Counted from the first letter of the stretch, positions 46,064 through 58,300 are shown. The stretch: DNA of 64,000 nt from Bolinopsis microptera (GCF_026151205.1 NC_087083.1:1-64000); one strand, 5' to 3'. The notes: a model not told the origin generated them from the letters alone. Made by a program: numbers and translations.

Positions 46064-46600
46064 ATGAGTTCCCCTAAGAAAAGAATAAAAACAGCTACAG
46101 CATTGGAGATGCTCCCTCCTAGGAAATCATCACGAATATCTGTAATGGAGCCGGTTCTTTACAAAGATGAAAAAGTTGATTTGTTGTTGTTTACAGAGCC
46201 CCAGAAAAGACTAACATTAAAAGAAAAGGAAGATAATAAGTTCCGAGAGGAGTTGACCAGTCTGGGTGTAGAGGAGGATCTTCTCAAGGATGTTATGAAG
46301 ATACACAGAAAAACACCTGATCTGGCGCCTTATGAATGCAAGAGACTCTTCAACATCAAGAGAAATGATGGGATACTAAAGAATCTTGACCTTAAAGCAA
46401 TCAAATCAGAGATGAAGGATTCAAAGCCCAAACGCAAATATGCTAAAAAGGATAAAAGTATTCAGAAACCAGAAGAAACACTTCCTGCAAAGAAATCTTC
46501 ACGTATTTCTAAACAGGAGCCCGTTAAGTATAACCCTGATTCAGGATCTGAGCCTGATGATGATGATGCAGATGATATGGTCCCTTATGTTAAACGTTGA
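46064..46600 (+). CDS. WDR76 N-terminal-like paralogue without WD repeats
   Basis: A 178-codon frame (ATG GTA-preceded, stop TGA at 46600) contains the WDR76-type module FREELTSLGVEEDLLKDVMK then IHRKTPDLAPYECKRLFNIK, flanked by two copies of an R-K-S-S-R-I motif (PPRKSSRISVMEPVLY and PAKKSSRISKQEPVKY). It ends in a basic stretch (KPKRKYAKKDKS) and an acidic tail (DSGSEPDDDDADDM). No WD40 blades follow. It may be a free-standing regulator, a first exon with missing 3' exons, or a decaying duplicate. The preserved frame and distinct sequence argue against a recent pseudogene. Confidence 0.65.
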   Translation: MSSPKKRIKTATALEMLPPRKSSRISVMEPVLYKDEKVDLLLFTEPQKRLTLKEKEDNKFREELTSLGVEEDLLKDVMKIHRKTPDLAPYECKRLFNIKRNDGILKNLDLKAIKSEMKDSKPKRKYAKKDKSIQKPEETLPAKKSSRISKQEPVKYNPDSGSEPDDDDADDMVPYVKR

Positions 46601-47070
46601 TCAGCAGAGTTCATTTTTATTTTAATCAAAGTTCAAAAAGAAGAAAACAGCTGACAGTGAATAGTGATCACCGTGTTACCAAGAAATCGCTCAGAGTTTA
46701 TTTTGATCCTGGAATTTAGATGAGAACCAACTATTTTATTATTCATGCAGCAATTTAACTGACTTCCGTTTTTGCATAACTTTCTGAGATCTATATTTGT
46801 TTGTCGAGAAGTTGAACGTTTTAAGAATCTTTAAATTTCTGCTGAAATAAAGCCAAACTCTGTTAGAGAGATTGTAGTAATACGATCGTTAGTAGCTGCA
46901 GGTAACTGATAGTGATAGGTTATATCACCTTGTTTGTTGTTAATTCTTGACTCTATTATCTATTGAATTTTATTTTGAAACATTTGCATACTGAATTAAG
47001 TTTGTTAATTGAATTGCTTATTAAATTTGTTAATTTGTTTGTTGACAGGATTTATTTCTATTAATAGAAG
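46601..47070. other. Non-coding sequence
   Basis: AT-rich 3' flank of the WDR76-like ORF. Nothing is recognised before the CT-rich array. Confidence 0.4.
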
Positions 47071-47074
47071 TTGT

Positions 47075-47600
47075 TACATCCTCCTACTCCTACTGCTCAG
47101 TCCTCATTAGTCCTCCACCTCCTCCTCATCAATCCTCTTTACCAGTCTTCCTTCTTCTCCTCCTTCTCCTTAGTCCTCCTCATCCTTCTCATCCACCTCC
47201 TTTTCCTCATCATTCCTCATCAGTCATCCTCCTCAGTCCTCTTCCGCCTCCCCTCCTCCTCCTCAGTCCCCCTCTTCAGTCCTCCTCCTCGGTCCTCCTC
47301 AGTACTCCTCCTCCTTAGTCCTCCTCAGTTTTACTCCTCCTCCTCCTCCCCCTCCTCCTCAGTTCTCCTTAGTCCTCCTCCTCCTCCTCCTCATCCTCCT
47401 CCTTAGTCCTCCTCCTCCTCCTCCTCAGCCCTCAGGTCCTCAGTCCTTCTCCTCCTGAGTCCTTCTTCTTCTTCTCCTCCTCCTCCTCCTCCTCCTACTC
47501 CTCCTCCTCTTCCTCCTCATCAGTCCTCTTTCTCCCCTCAGCCCCCTCCTCCTCCTCAGTCCCCCCTCCTCAGTCCCCCTCCTCCTCTTCCTCACTTTCA
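47075..47600. repeat. Polypyrimidine (cctcctcagtcctc) array
   Basis: About 500 bases of cct and cctcagt words lie on the plus strand, with almost no G except in cagt. This extreme purine/pyrimidine asymmetry could adopt triplex DNA. The 111-codon frame at 47071-47406 is a by-product. Confidence 0.85.
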
Positions 47601-47925
47601 TCTCTCAATAATTTGTTCAATTTATAATTATTGTTGGTGTTATTGTTTACACAATTTATTGTTATACTAAAATGTTTTTAAACGTATTTGAGTCTGACTC
47701 AAAATGTGCTCAAGAAATTTTTGGCTTAACAGAGTTTCACTCTCCAGTAATAATAATATGGAAAAGTTGTTACATGATATTTTTCATTAAAAAATTCCCT
47801 TTTCATCACTTTTTATGTTATTCTTTGTTCCTAATTGAGGATTAAAAGTTTGAGAACCCATTTCTGCAAATAGCCTGTTACAAATTGTGGAGAAAATTTA
47901 AATCAAAAGTTACAATTTTTGTCCG

Positions 47926-48002
47926 TTTTTGTCCGTTTTTGTCCGTTCGGTACCCTATTTTCTGAAAACGGACAAAATTGAACGGACAAAAACGGACAAA
48001 AA
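47926..48002. repeat. Perfect 23-bp inverted repeat (gtccgttttt)
   Basis: Arms 47926-47948 and 47980-48002 are perfect complements built from ttttt/gtccg blocks, with a 31-base loop. A poly-C run follows at about 48014. It may be a tiny foldback element. Confidence 0.7.
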
Positions 48003-48790
48003 ATAACATGAGCCCCCCCCCCCCTTCGTTTTTTACTGAACTTTTTTTTGCTGTATTTGTCTTTCAGATTTTTTGTGCTGTTGAGTCAACTTATTTTATG
48101 ATTTCGAGAGAATTGTATACGGTAGTTTAATTTAATTTATAGCCCAATCACATTAACCATTTTATGTTAACTATCAGATTGGTTGGATTTTCTTAATGTT
48201 TCGATAATAATTTTTTTGATTGAATTGAAATCTTTCAAGTCGATCAATTACATACAAATTTACACAATGAATGAACAAGATACTTGGACTCCAAACAATT
48301 TTAAATTGCAGTAATCAAATCTAATTGCAGCGGCACACACTTACTATTACTATCATGATTGTACTATAGACAGAAAATCTTTCAATTCGATTTTGGGCGC
48401 TTTTTAACCATTTGTTGTACTAAATATCTAAATTTATAAAATTTTTTATCGGAATGAATTAATTGATATTTAATAATTTATTCGGTAGGTTTATCTGGTA
48501 TTGATATTGATTATATTGATATTGTTATTATTGAACGAAGCTAACTCTAGACATAGTTAATACTACTTCTTTTAAGAAAGGGACTTGGAGTATAAACGAC
48601 CAAGTTTGCATAAATTTCTATCCACCCAAGAACTCAGGAGGCAAAGGTGGGTGCGTAAACTTTTGGTCTGCACTCTCCGATCCTGTATCACCCTGGATTC
48701 TTCTCGACGTATCTTTGTAAAAAGGTATATACCTTCTAGTCAATCTCTTGCTACTCCAAGTCCCCTAAGATATCTGATCTAAAGTTCGTG
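48003..48790. other. Non-coding sequence
   Basis: No gene is recognised. The frame at 48585-48782 lacks family features. The stretch lies between the 47926 hairpin and the LINE fragment at 48791. Confidence 0.35.
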
Positions 48791-49075
48791 CTAGTTATAT
48801 ACATATATATGAAATATATTTTTGTCTGCTTTAATTGATACTAAATAAAATTGTTGTTTTCTTGAAATTGTTGTTTTCTTGCTTTTGAACTCAGAAATAG
48901 TCTCTATCTCACGTATAGCTAGAGGAATATGATTCCATTTGGAATGGGTCCTAAAGTAAAAGTTCTTAGCAAAAGCGTTAGAGCTTGCTCGTGGTAAGAT
49001 TGAGCTTACGAAACATAAGGGGTCCATGTGGCTATTTCTTAACCTTGAGTGGCCTTGAAATGGTTGCAAATATGA
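48791..49075 (-). mobile_element. LINE 3'-end fragment
   Basis: Minus-strand translation reads CFVSSILPRASSNAFAKNF, then YFRTHSKWNHIPLAIREIET and ISEFKSK. This is the typical C-terminal end of LINE ORF2 proteins (R.H.KWN.LP..IR....EFK..L). Only the extreme C-terminus remains. Confidence 0.7.
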
Positions 49076-49373
49076 GGGTAATAATAATAACTAAATTTAA
49101 TAACTAAATTAAAATTAAGTCAGCCTATTTAAATTCACGATCGTCTTTCTGTTATTCAAAGCATTATTAATCGATATTCAAGTACAGTAAAAATTTAAAA
49201 TATTATTGATTGCTGATTAAACATGTTAAAAGTTGAACTCTTGAACGAATGTTGGAAATTTAAAATGTTTGAAATTTAAAATGTTGAAATGCTGCAATGT
49301 TGAAATGTTGAATGTTGCTATGGTAACTATGCTGGTAACTTTACTATCTATTTAGCCATGTTCTCCTACTCAG

Positions 49374-52300
49374 GGTCCGACATGATGAGTAGTCTGAACC
49401 AAAACAACCCCCAACAGTACGCCTCCGTAACTAACTCAGGTATAACATCAAGTGCAACTAATCACGTAATTAATTAATTTATCAGCGAAGAAAGATTTTA
49501 ATTTACCGGGAAATTATTTATCACCTGTCAGATGTTGGGGCTTTATTTAACGTCAATTTAAAGTGAAGCCACAATTATCACAATTATTCCAAAAAAACAA
49601 AACGTCTTGAAACGATTTCTAAATTTAAACCGACAAATTTAAAATGTTTTGCAGGTGGACTGAATGGTAGTTCAGGTCTAAACGGCCACTCAGCAGCCCA
49701 CGGTGGCGGTATGACGTCACATGCTACCGGTATGACGTCACATGCTCCCGGAATGACGTCACAGGCTACTGCTGCTGGTTATGGAGCTAGTAACTATCCT
49801 AGCAGCATGGCCAGTCTTGCTGCTGCGAATCCTAGTGTTAGTTTTTGGAGAGTTTAGAACAATTATGAGTTTGTACTTTTGGCTCAGGGGACAATCTATA
49901 TTATATGTTCATGTTGGTTATTTACTATTTTTCCCCCAGCGTAGGTGATATTCCTTTACACTAACATTAAACTTCTGAAATACTAACAGAATAAATTTCA
50001 GTTCATGACGTCAGCTGCGAGCTACATGAGTGCTATCCAGTCTGGTCGACAACCGGGCTACCCTGCTCAAGCTCAACAACCACAGCAACCGCAACAAGGT
50101 AACTCCCTCACTTACCATTAAAAATACTCAGTACTCACCACCACCACATTAATAAAGCCCCTTATTCTTGAGGCGCAAACAAAACACCCAGAATCTAACC
50201 ACCCTTCTCTCCAGCAAACAAAACACCCAGAATCTAACCACCCTTCTCTCCAGCAAACAAAACACCCAGAATCTAACCACCCCTCTCTCCAGCAAACAAA
50301 ACACCCAGAATCTAACCACCCCTCTCCAGCAAACAAATCACCCAGAATCTAACCACCCCTCTCTCCATCAAACAAAACATCCAGAATTTAACCACTCCTC
50401 TCCAGCAAACAAAACACCCAGAATCTAACCACCCCTCTCTCCAGCGAACAAAACACCCAGAATCTAACCACCCCTCTCTCCAGCAAACAAATCACCCAGA
50501 ATCTAACCACCCCTCTCTCCAGTATTCTCCTACATGTGGGATAAAATTCTGCCGGAGGACTTTGATTATGATCTAGATTATTCCCTTGAGACAGAGATGT
50601 GAGGCAGTTTACCTAAAAGCTAACATTATGTTCATAAGAGCTTAAATCCCTGCTGTCTGTATTTCTCATTTCTCATTTTTGTGCATATCATCACATCATG
50701 GATTTCACTTTATTATATGATTTGATTGCTTTTGATATTTTTGTGTGATTATATTTGAAATTCTTTTTAAAATTCAAGATTTTCGTGGGCCCATACTTGT
50801 GCAGGAGGTGCTTTTTGCTCTCAACATCTGTGTTTTGGTGACCCTCAGGTCCTTTGATTACATACATTTTGTCCTAGAAAATCTGATTTTATCGGAGTCT
50901 TATACTTTTGAGAATATTGGAACTACTGACGAGGTTCAAGTCATCGAGGATACAAGATGGATCGTCATGAACTTTATCAGAGAATGTGGCTTGCGAGCAA
51001 AATTCACAGTTACGCAGATCATCTACATTAAGCAGCTGGGTAGGCTCAAATCTTACATTCATTCTTTAAACTTCATACCCTGAACATATATTGAATTATT
51101 GGTTATTTTGTATTTGATAATTGAATTGGTCAATCATTAAATTATTAAATCTTATCCAGTGGATCTTATGAGTTAAATCAATCTAGCGCAATTTCAAGAA
51201 TATTTAGAACCACAAGTTATAGATATTAGATAATGAGGAGAATGTCTTGTAGAAAACGTGGAAATGTATTACATATTAACTTATAGAAGATTCTAAATTA
51301 TCGGCATGAATGGATGGTTACTCCGTCCTCCTGCAACCAAGACTGAAAGAACACACAATTGATTTCAAAATTACTTGAGAATGACTGATTGAAAATAAAC
51401 AAAGTTCAAAATCAGTATGCCTTACTTAGCAGTGGTGATAATTTCAGTTTTACTTAAAAAATAATAAACAGGTAACTGTTACAGGTAATAAACAGGTAAC
51501 TGTTCCAAGTAATAAATAGGTAACTGTTAAAGGTAATAAACAGGTAACTGTTACAGGTAATAAACAGGTAACTGTTCCAGGTAATAAATAGGTAACTGTT
51601 AAAGGTAATAAACAGGTAACTGTTACAGGTAATAAATAAATAACTTTCCCAGGTAATAAACAGGTAACTGTTACAGGTAATAAACAGGTAACTGTTCCAG
51701 GTAATAAATAGGTAACTGTTAAAGGTAATAAACAGGTAAATGTTCCAGGTAATAAATAGGTAACTGTTATAGCTTTATAGGTAATAAATAAATAACTGTT
51801 ACAGGTAATAAACAGGTAACTATTACAGGTAATAAATAAATAACTGTTACAGGTAATAAACAGGTAACTATTACAGGTAATAAATAAATAACTGTTCCAG
51901 GTAATAAACAGGTAACTGTTACAGGTAATAAACAGGTAACTGTTCCAGGTAATAAATAGGTAACTGTTAAAGGTAATAAACAGGTAACTGTTCCAGGTAA
52001 TAAATAGGTAACTGTTAAAGGTAATAAACAGGTAACTGTTCCAGGTAATAAACAGGTAACTGTTACAGGTAATAAACAGGTAACTGTTCCAGGTAATAAA
52101 TAGGTAACTGTTAAAGGTAATAAACAGGTAACTGTTCCAGGTAATAAACAGGTAACTGTTCCAGGTAATAAATAGGTAACTGTTACAGGTAATAAATAAT
52201 TAATAAACAGGTAACTGTTACAGGTAATAGCGGTAAGCTCCTCAGTAATGGTACCATGACTGGAGGACCCTTTGCAGTGTACACCGCTGCCTCTTCTCAA

Positions 52301-55300
52301 TCTCCACAAACTATCATGGTCTCCGCTACACCTCACTCCTCCGTCCCCCAGGTAAGAAAATATTTTCCAAATGTCATGAAGATTTAATGTTAATTGGAAG
52401 TTTAACACTCATTCGTTCTCTGATTGCGGGAAACATTGATTCTAGACGTTCCTTATAAATCTTCATCGATGACGACTAGAAAGACAATAGTGCTTTTTAG
52501 ACTTAGATGATATGCACCATGTAGCATTTATCTTCTTCTGCAAACTGTACTGAAAATATTATAATTTCAGCTTGTAGCTGGAGTACTGCCGAGTATGATA
52601 ACCCAACCTATAAGATCTATCCAGAGTAAACCTATGGTGGTTCCTATTCAGCCTCTTGTTAAGGTTTTTTTTTTACAAATGTGTCAGACCCATAGCTAGA
52701 TCTGTGAATTTTAGGCAGACCCACTCGACAGCGGCCAAATTTTGCGCATTATGAGCCCCAAGCCCAATACCCACTTTGCCTCCCAATTATATTATCATCT
52801 CGTAACTTCATAATGAAGGTTCCGTTATTCATTTAAAGATTAAGTTTTTTCGATTCTGGGCACGTAGCCCGACACGACACGTAGCCGGGGCGAAGCTCCT
52901 TTGGTTGGTTAGGGAGGTGGGAAGGCGCAGCCCCCAGAAAATTTTTGAGAAATTATGTGTTTTAGACGACATTTGGCATTAAAGAAATTTGTAGGACAGT
53001 AATAATCAGACATCACAATAATACAAAGTTGGGGGGCTAGGGGGGCGCAGCCCTGGCCTTCGGAAAATTTTTGAGAAATAGGGTGTTCCAGACGACATTT
53101 GTAGGACAGCAATAATCAGACATTACAATAATACAAGGTTGGTGGGCTAGGGGGGCGCACCCCCCGGAAAATTTTTGAGAAATAGGGTGATTCAGACGAC
53201 ATTAGGCATTAAAGAAATTAGTAGGGCAGTAATAATCCTGAGACATCACAATAATATAAAGTTGGTTGGCTAGGGAGGGGGGGGGGGGGGGCGCAGCCAA
53301 TCAGAAAATTTTTGAGAAATTATGTGTTTTAGACGACATTTGGCATTAAAGAAATTTGTAGGACAGTAATTATAATCAGACATCACAATAATACAAAGTT
53401 GGAGGGCTAGGCAGGCGCAGCCCTGGCCTTCGGAAACTTTTTGAGAAATAGGGTGTTCCAGACGACATTTGTGGGACAGCAATAATCAGACATTACAATA
53501 TAAATAATACAAGGTTGGTGGGCTGGGGGGGCGCAGTAATAATCAGACATCACAATAATATAAAGTTGGGGGACTGGGGGGGGGCGCAGCCCCCAAGAAA
53601 ATTTTTAGAAATTATTTGTTTTAGACGACATTAGGCATTAAAGAAATTTGTAGGACGGCGATAATACAAAGTTGGGGGCTAGGGGGGAACTCAGTACTTG
53701 TCACATTGAATGGAATAAGTACATATTGTATAGTGGGATTTGGGAATAATTTACGAAATGCTAAAGTCGATTGCCTGTCGTGTCGTTTAATCAAACAGTC
53801 ATAAACACAGCCCACTTACCAGGCGACCATGGGGACTAGGGGGTTTATTTTTTTGGGGTTCAATTTTTTTCCGGGGGTCTTCCCCTTGGCTTACGTGTCT
53901 GCATTCTAGTTGCCAGACCCACTCTATTAGAGTGCAGACTCAACATTTTGGTTGCCAGACCCACTATTCTAGAGTCCAGACCCACAATTCTGGTTGTCAT
54001 ATCTCCTATATTCTAATTCATAGACCCCCAATTCTGGTTGACAGAGTGAAGAATTACCATTCTGGTTGCTAGATTCACTCTTCTAGAGAGGAGACCCACT
54101 CTTCTAGTAGGTATAGAGTCAAGACCCACTATTCTAAAATGCAGACCCACCATTCTGGTTGCCAGACCCACTCTTCTAAGGCGAAGACCTACCATTCTGG
54201 TTGCCAGCCCCACTCTTCTAGAGTGTAGACGCACCATTCCGATTGCCAGACCCACTATTCTTGAGTGAAGACCCACCTTTCAGGTTGCCGGACCCACTAT
54301 TCTAGACTCTAGACTCCAGACGCACAATTCTGGTTGCCATATATCCTATATTCTAGTTTAGACCCCCCATTCTGGTTGACACTTGACAGAGTGTAGACTT
54401 ACCATTCTGGTTGCCAGACCGACTCTTCTAGAGTGAAGACCCACTATTCTAGAATTCTTACCCACCATTCTTGTTGCCAGACCCACTCTTAGCTGGAGTG
54501 AAGACCCACTATTCAAGAATTCTGACCCACCATTCTTGTTTCCAGACCCACTACCCTAAGGTGCAGACCCACCATTCTGATTGCCAGACTCACTCATCTT
54601 GATTCCCTTGATTGCAGACCCACTATTCTGGTTTCCAGACCTACTCTTATAGATTGCAGACACACCAATCTAGTTGCCAGACCCACTCTTCTAAAGTGTA
54701 GACCCACCAGACCTATTATTCTAGAGTGAAGACCCACCATTCGGGTTGTCCAAACCCACAATTCTGGTAGCCATATCTCCTATATTCTAGTTTATAGACC
54801 CCCAAATCTGGTTGATAGAGTGTAGACTTACCATTCTGGTTGCCAGGCCCACTCTTCTAGAGTGAAGATCCACTATTCTAGAATGCAGACCCGCAATTCT
54901 GGTTGCCAGACCCACTATTCCAGATTGTAGACCCACCTTTCTGGTTTCCAGACTCACCCTTCTAGGGCGAAAATCCACCATTCTGGTTGCCAGACCCACT
55001 CTTCTAGAGTGTAGACGTACCATTCTGATTGCCAGACCCACTCTTCAAGGGTGCAGACCCACATTCATGTTGCAAGACCCACTTCTAGATTTCAGACCCA
55101 CTATTCTAGCTGCGAGACTCACTTATAGATTGCAGACCCACCATTCCAGCTGACAGACCCACTCTTCTCAAGTGCAGATCCACCATTCTGGCTGCAAGAC
55201 CCACTTTTAGATCGCAGACCTACCATTCTAGCCGCCAGACCAACTCTTCTCAAGTGTAGACCCACCACTCGGGTTGTCAGACCCACTCTTCAAGGGTGTA

Positions 55301-58300
55301 CGTACACCCACCATTCTGGTTGCCAGACCAACTTCTAGATTGCAGACCCACCATTCCAGCTGCCAGACCCACTCTTCTCAAGTCCAGACCCACCACTCGG
55401 GTTGTCAGACCCACTCTTCAAGGGTGTACGTACACCCACCATTCTGGTTGCCAGACCAACTTCTAGATTGCAGACCCACCATTCCAGCTGCCAGACCAAC
55501 ACTTCTCAAGTGCAGATCTACCACTCTGGTTGTCAGACCCACTCTTTAAGCCTGAAGGGTGTAGACCCACAATTCTGGTTAACAGACCCACTTCTAGATT
55601 GCATACCCACCATTCTAGCTGCCAGACCCACTATTCTCAAGTGCACACCCACCACTCTGCTCTGGTTGTCAGACCACTCTTTAAGGGTACAGACCCATCA
55701 TTCTGGTTGCCAGACCCACTTCTAGATTGCAGACCCACCATTCTGGTTGCCAGACCCACTTCTAGATTGCAGACCCACCATTCTAGCGGCCAGACCCACT
55801 CTTCTCAAGTGCAGACCCACCACTCTAGGCAACAGGGGTGAATAATATCAACAAATAAAGATTGTTTAATTTTTGCAAAAAATTTCTCGTCATGTGACAA
55901 CCCTTCCCAACCCCCCTCAACCCCCTACCCCTCCCCCCCTAAAAAACTCATCGGATTTTTGCTTCCCGCGAACATGATTTTTTCTGAAAATTTTAGTCAA
56001 GCCAGATCTGTAAATCTATCAAATATGTAAAAAAAAACCTTACCTCTTGTTCAGGTACATTATTAAAATTTGACGATAAACATCTTGGCGTTATCATTTG
56101 TAATGTACGCTAGCTGAACCTCTATCAACAAATGTCGAAACTACAAATGTGCCCTATGGTTCTTTGCTGATTATGATTTAACCTTTACGATCCGTCGTCA
56201 GATTTCATCAGAAATATTTTAAATTTTCATTAATTTTCTCTCCTTTTCTCCCAGGTGAAAAGTCAGCCGATATCACTTCAGAATCAACCTATTCCAATAC
56301 AGCCAGCAATCAGGCGCCAACAACAGCAGCCTCAACAACCTAAATCAGAACAGAAGACAGCAGCCATCCTCTCCAGTATGAGTACCCAGGAGAGTGTGCA
56401 GAAGCTCAAGGCTTTCCTTACCAACCTCCTTAACATTTCCAACAAACAGGTAAATGTTGTTGCAGATTTATAAATTTATTTACAATCAATGAAGAACCTT
56501 TTTAAAAAAGTGAACCTGTCTTAAAGAACTATGGACCTTTGTTAAGCAAATAGCTAATGAATTTTTAACCCTGTTAAATGAGTGAACTAGATCTACTAGT
56601 GTCAACTTGTCAACCAACCATAGAATATGTTCCATCTCCAGGACGCCTCTACTGGACAAACCGTTAAGGATCTGATAGGAAAAGTGATGACAGCGAATAT
56701 AGACGAGGAAACGTTTCTGAATGAACTCCAAGTTGCCCTCAAGTCACCTCCTCAGCCTCACCTTTTAGTGTTTCTCAAACAGAGTGTTCCTGTCTTGAGA
56801 AACGAGATGCAGGTTAATTTTATGAAAGTGTATCTGATATTATTATAACCTCGGATTTCAGTTGATAGTTTTAGAAACTAATGGTTCCCTCGCTCGAGAA
56901 GTGAAGCCAAGTAAAGCCTCCTCAACAAGTACAACACTTGAAATTAGCTTCAAATTGTAACAACTTTGTTGTCCCCCCTATGTTTAAGAAGCTCAAACGA
57001 TAATCAGTGCTCTGGGGACCATGAGTGGACCATGAGTGAGCGATGAGCATTAACAAAATTTAGATCTATTGTGATCGCTATTGTTTCTGCTTGCCTTTGG
57101 TGAATAATTGGACATCAGAGAATGCGAGAAGATTTGGGAGAGATATAAGTCATTTATATTTACACAAAATATAAATGACTTATGTATGTGCTAAGTGCTT
57201 GCAGTCTTCAGTCGAAACGTACTTCATTTCAGCTAATGGACAAACAAAGATCTGACCAAGAATTTTGCCGCGGTTACACCACGCACGGTCAAATTTCCCT
57301 ACAATGTAATTGTTTTACTTGTATTGCATCCCGGGACCCAAAGTGGTGTTTGGTGCACGTGATAATCGTTCATATTTTATTTATAGGGAAAAATATTCCT
57401 GAGATGGCAACATTTGCCAATTTAATTTTCCAATTCCAAGAAATCAACGCGTATTCAGAACTTCAGAACACGTTACGCTTTTGATACCTTATAGTTACTA
57501 GTTAGGAGTTAAGATCAGAGACTGCTTCACGTATAACGCTACGTGAATGTGATGCGGTCTGAGGTGCTAGCTAATCGGTATCTAACGCAACATGTTCAGC
57601 TAGGGTCGCTACGCGGGTGAGTTGGAAGAATCGAGAAGTTCTCTCTCTCTCTGTTTTGGTCAACGGTTTCTGGCCTCCTAGTGAAGAGGGAGGCCTTCTC
57701 GCCGTGCCCACAGAGTGTGACTCCTGCTAGCCACACTCCAGGACTCCCTAAGTATATACAAAAACATAGAATAATAGATATCAACGCAACAGACCTCTGG
57801 AGTCTCGAAGCTGTTACTACCTTGCTCAGAGCAAACCCACTTCAGATGTTCTTCTTTAGCGGGCAGGCGAGGGACTTCCGAGCATGGTCCACACCTGAAT
57901 ATGTATCACTATCTGAGATAGTCCTGTGTGGGTCTAGTGTATGATTGTTTATGAACCTTGTTGTATGTCCTAGATGCTTATCCAAATAGATCGTCTCTGT
58001 CAAACCTTGTTGACTGTTCCACGAATTTGATAATGTGGTCGAGTTCACTATTGATGGGTTCCTCAATTGTTAGGATGGGTTTACCAAATATCCTCATTCT
58101 AGTTGTCATCAGCTGGATGCATTCACATAGGAAGTGTTGTGATGTTTCTGCTTCCCCTGGGCAGTGTTCACAGTCTTGTGTTTCGAAATTGGAGTTGTTT
58201 GCTACCGTCTGGAAGTATGCTAGTGGGCTGTGTCCTGATAGTAGCCATGTTAGCCATCTGATGTGAGTGCCTGTGATGTTAATTTTCTTGTACCTGTTTT

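Noticed and set aside
51767-52408. 213-codon minus-strand open frame of LLPGTVTC-type repeats
   Set aside because: It exists only because the 24-bp minisatellite period is a multiple of three. It crosses a plus-strand TAF4 exon and lacks unit-to-unit protein selection signs.
54013-55841. Several open frames of 80-107 codons on both strands
   Set aside because: All lie in the degenerate 42-bp minisatellite and repeat its translation. No start context or family features.
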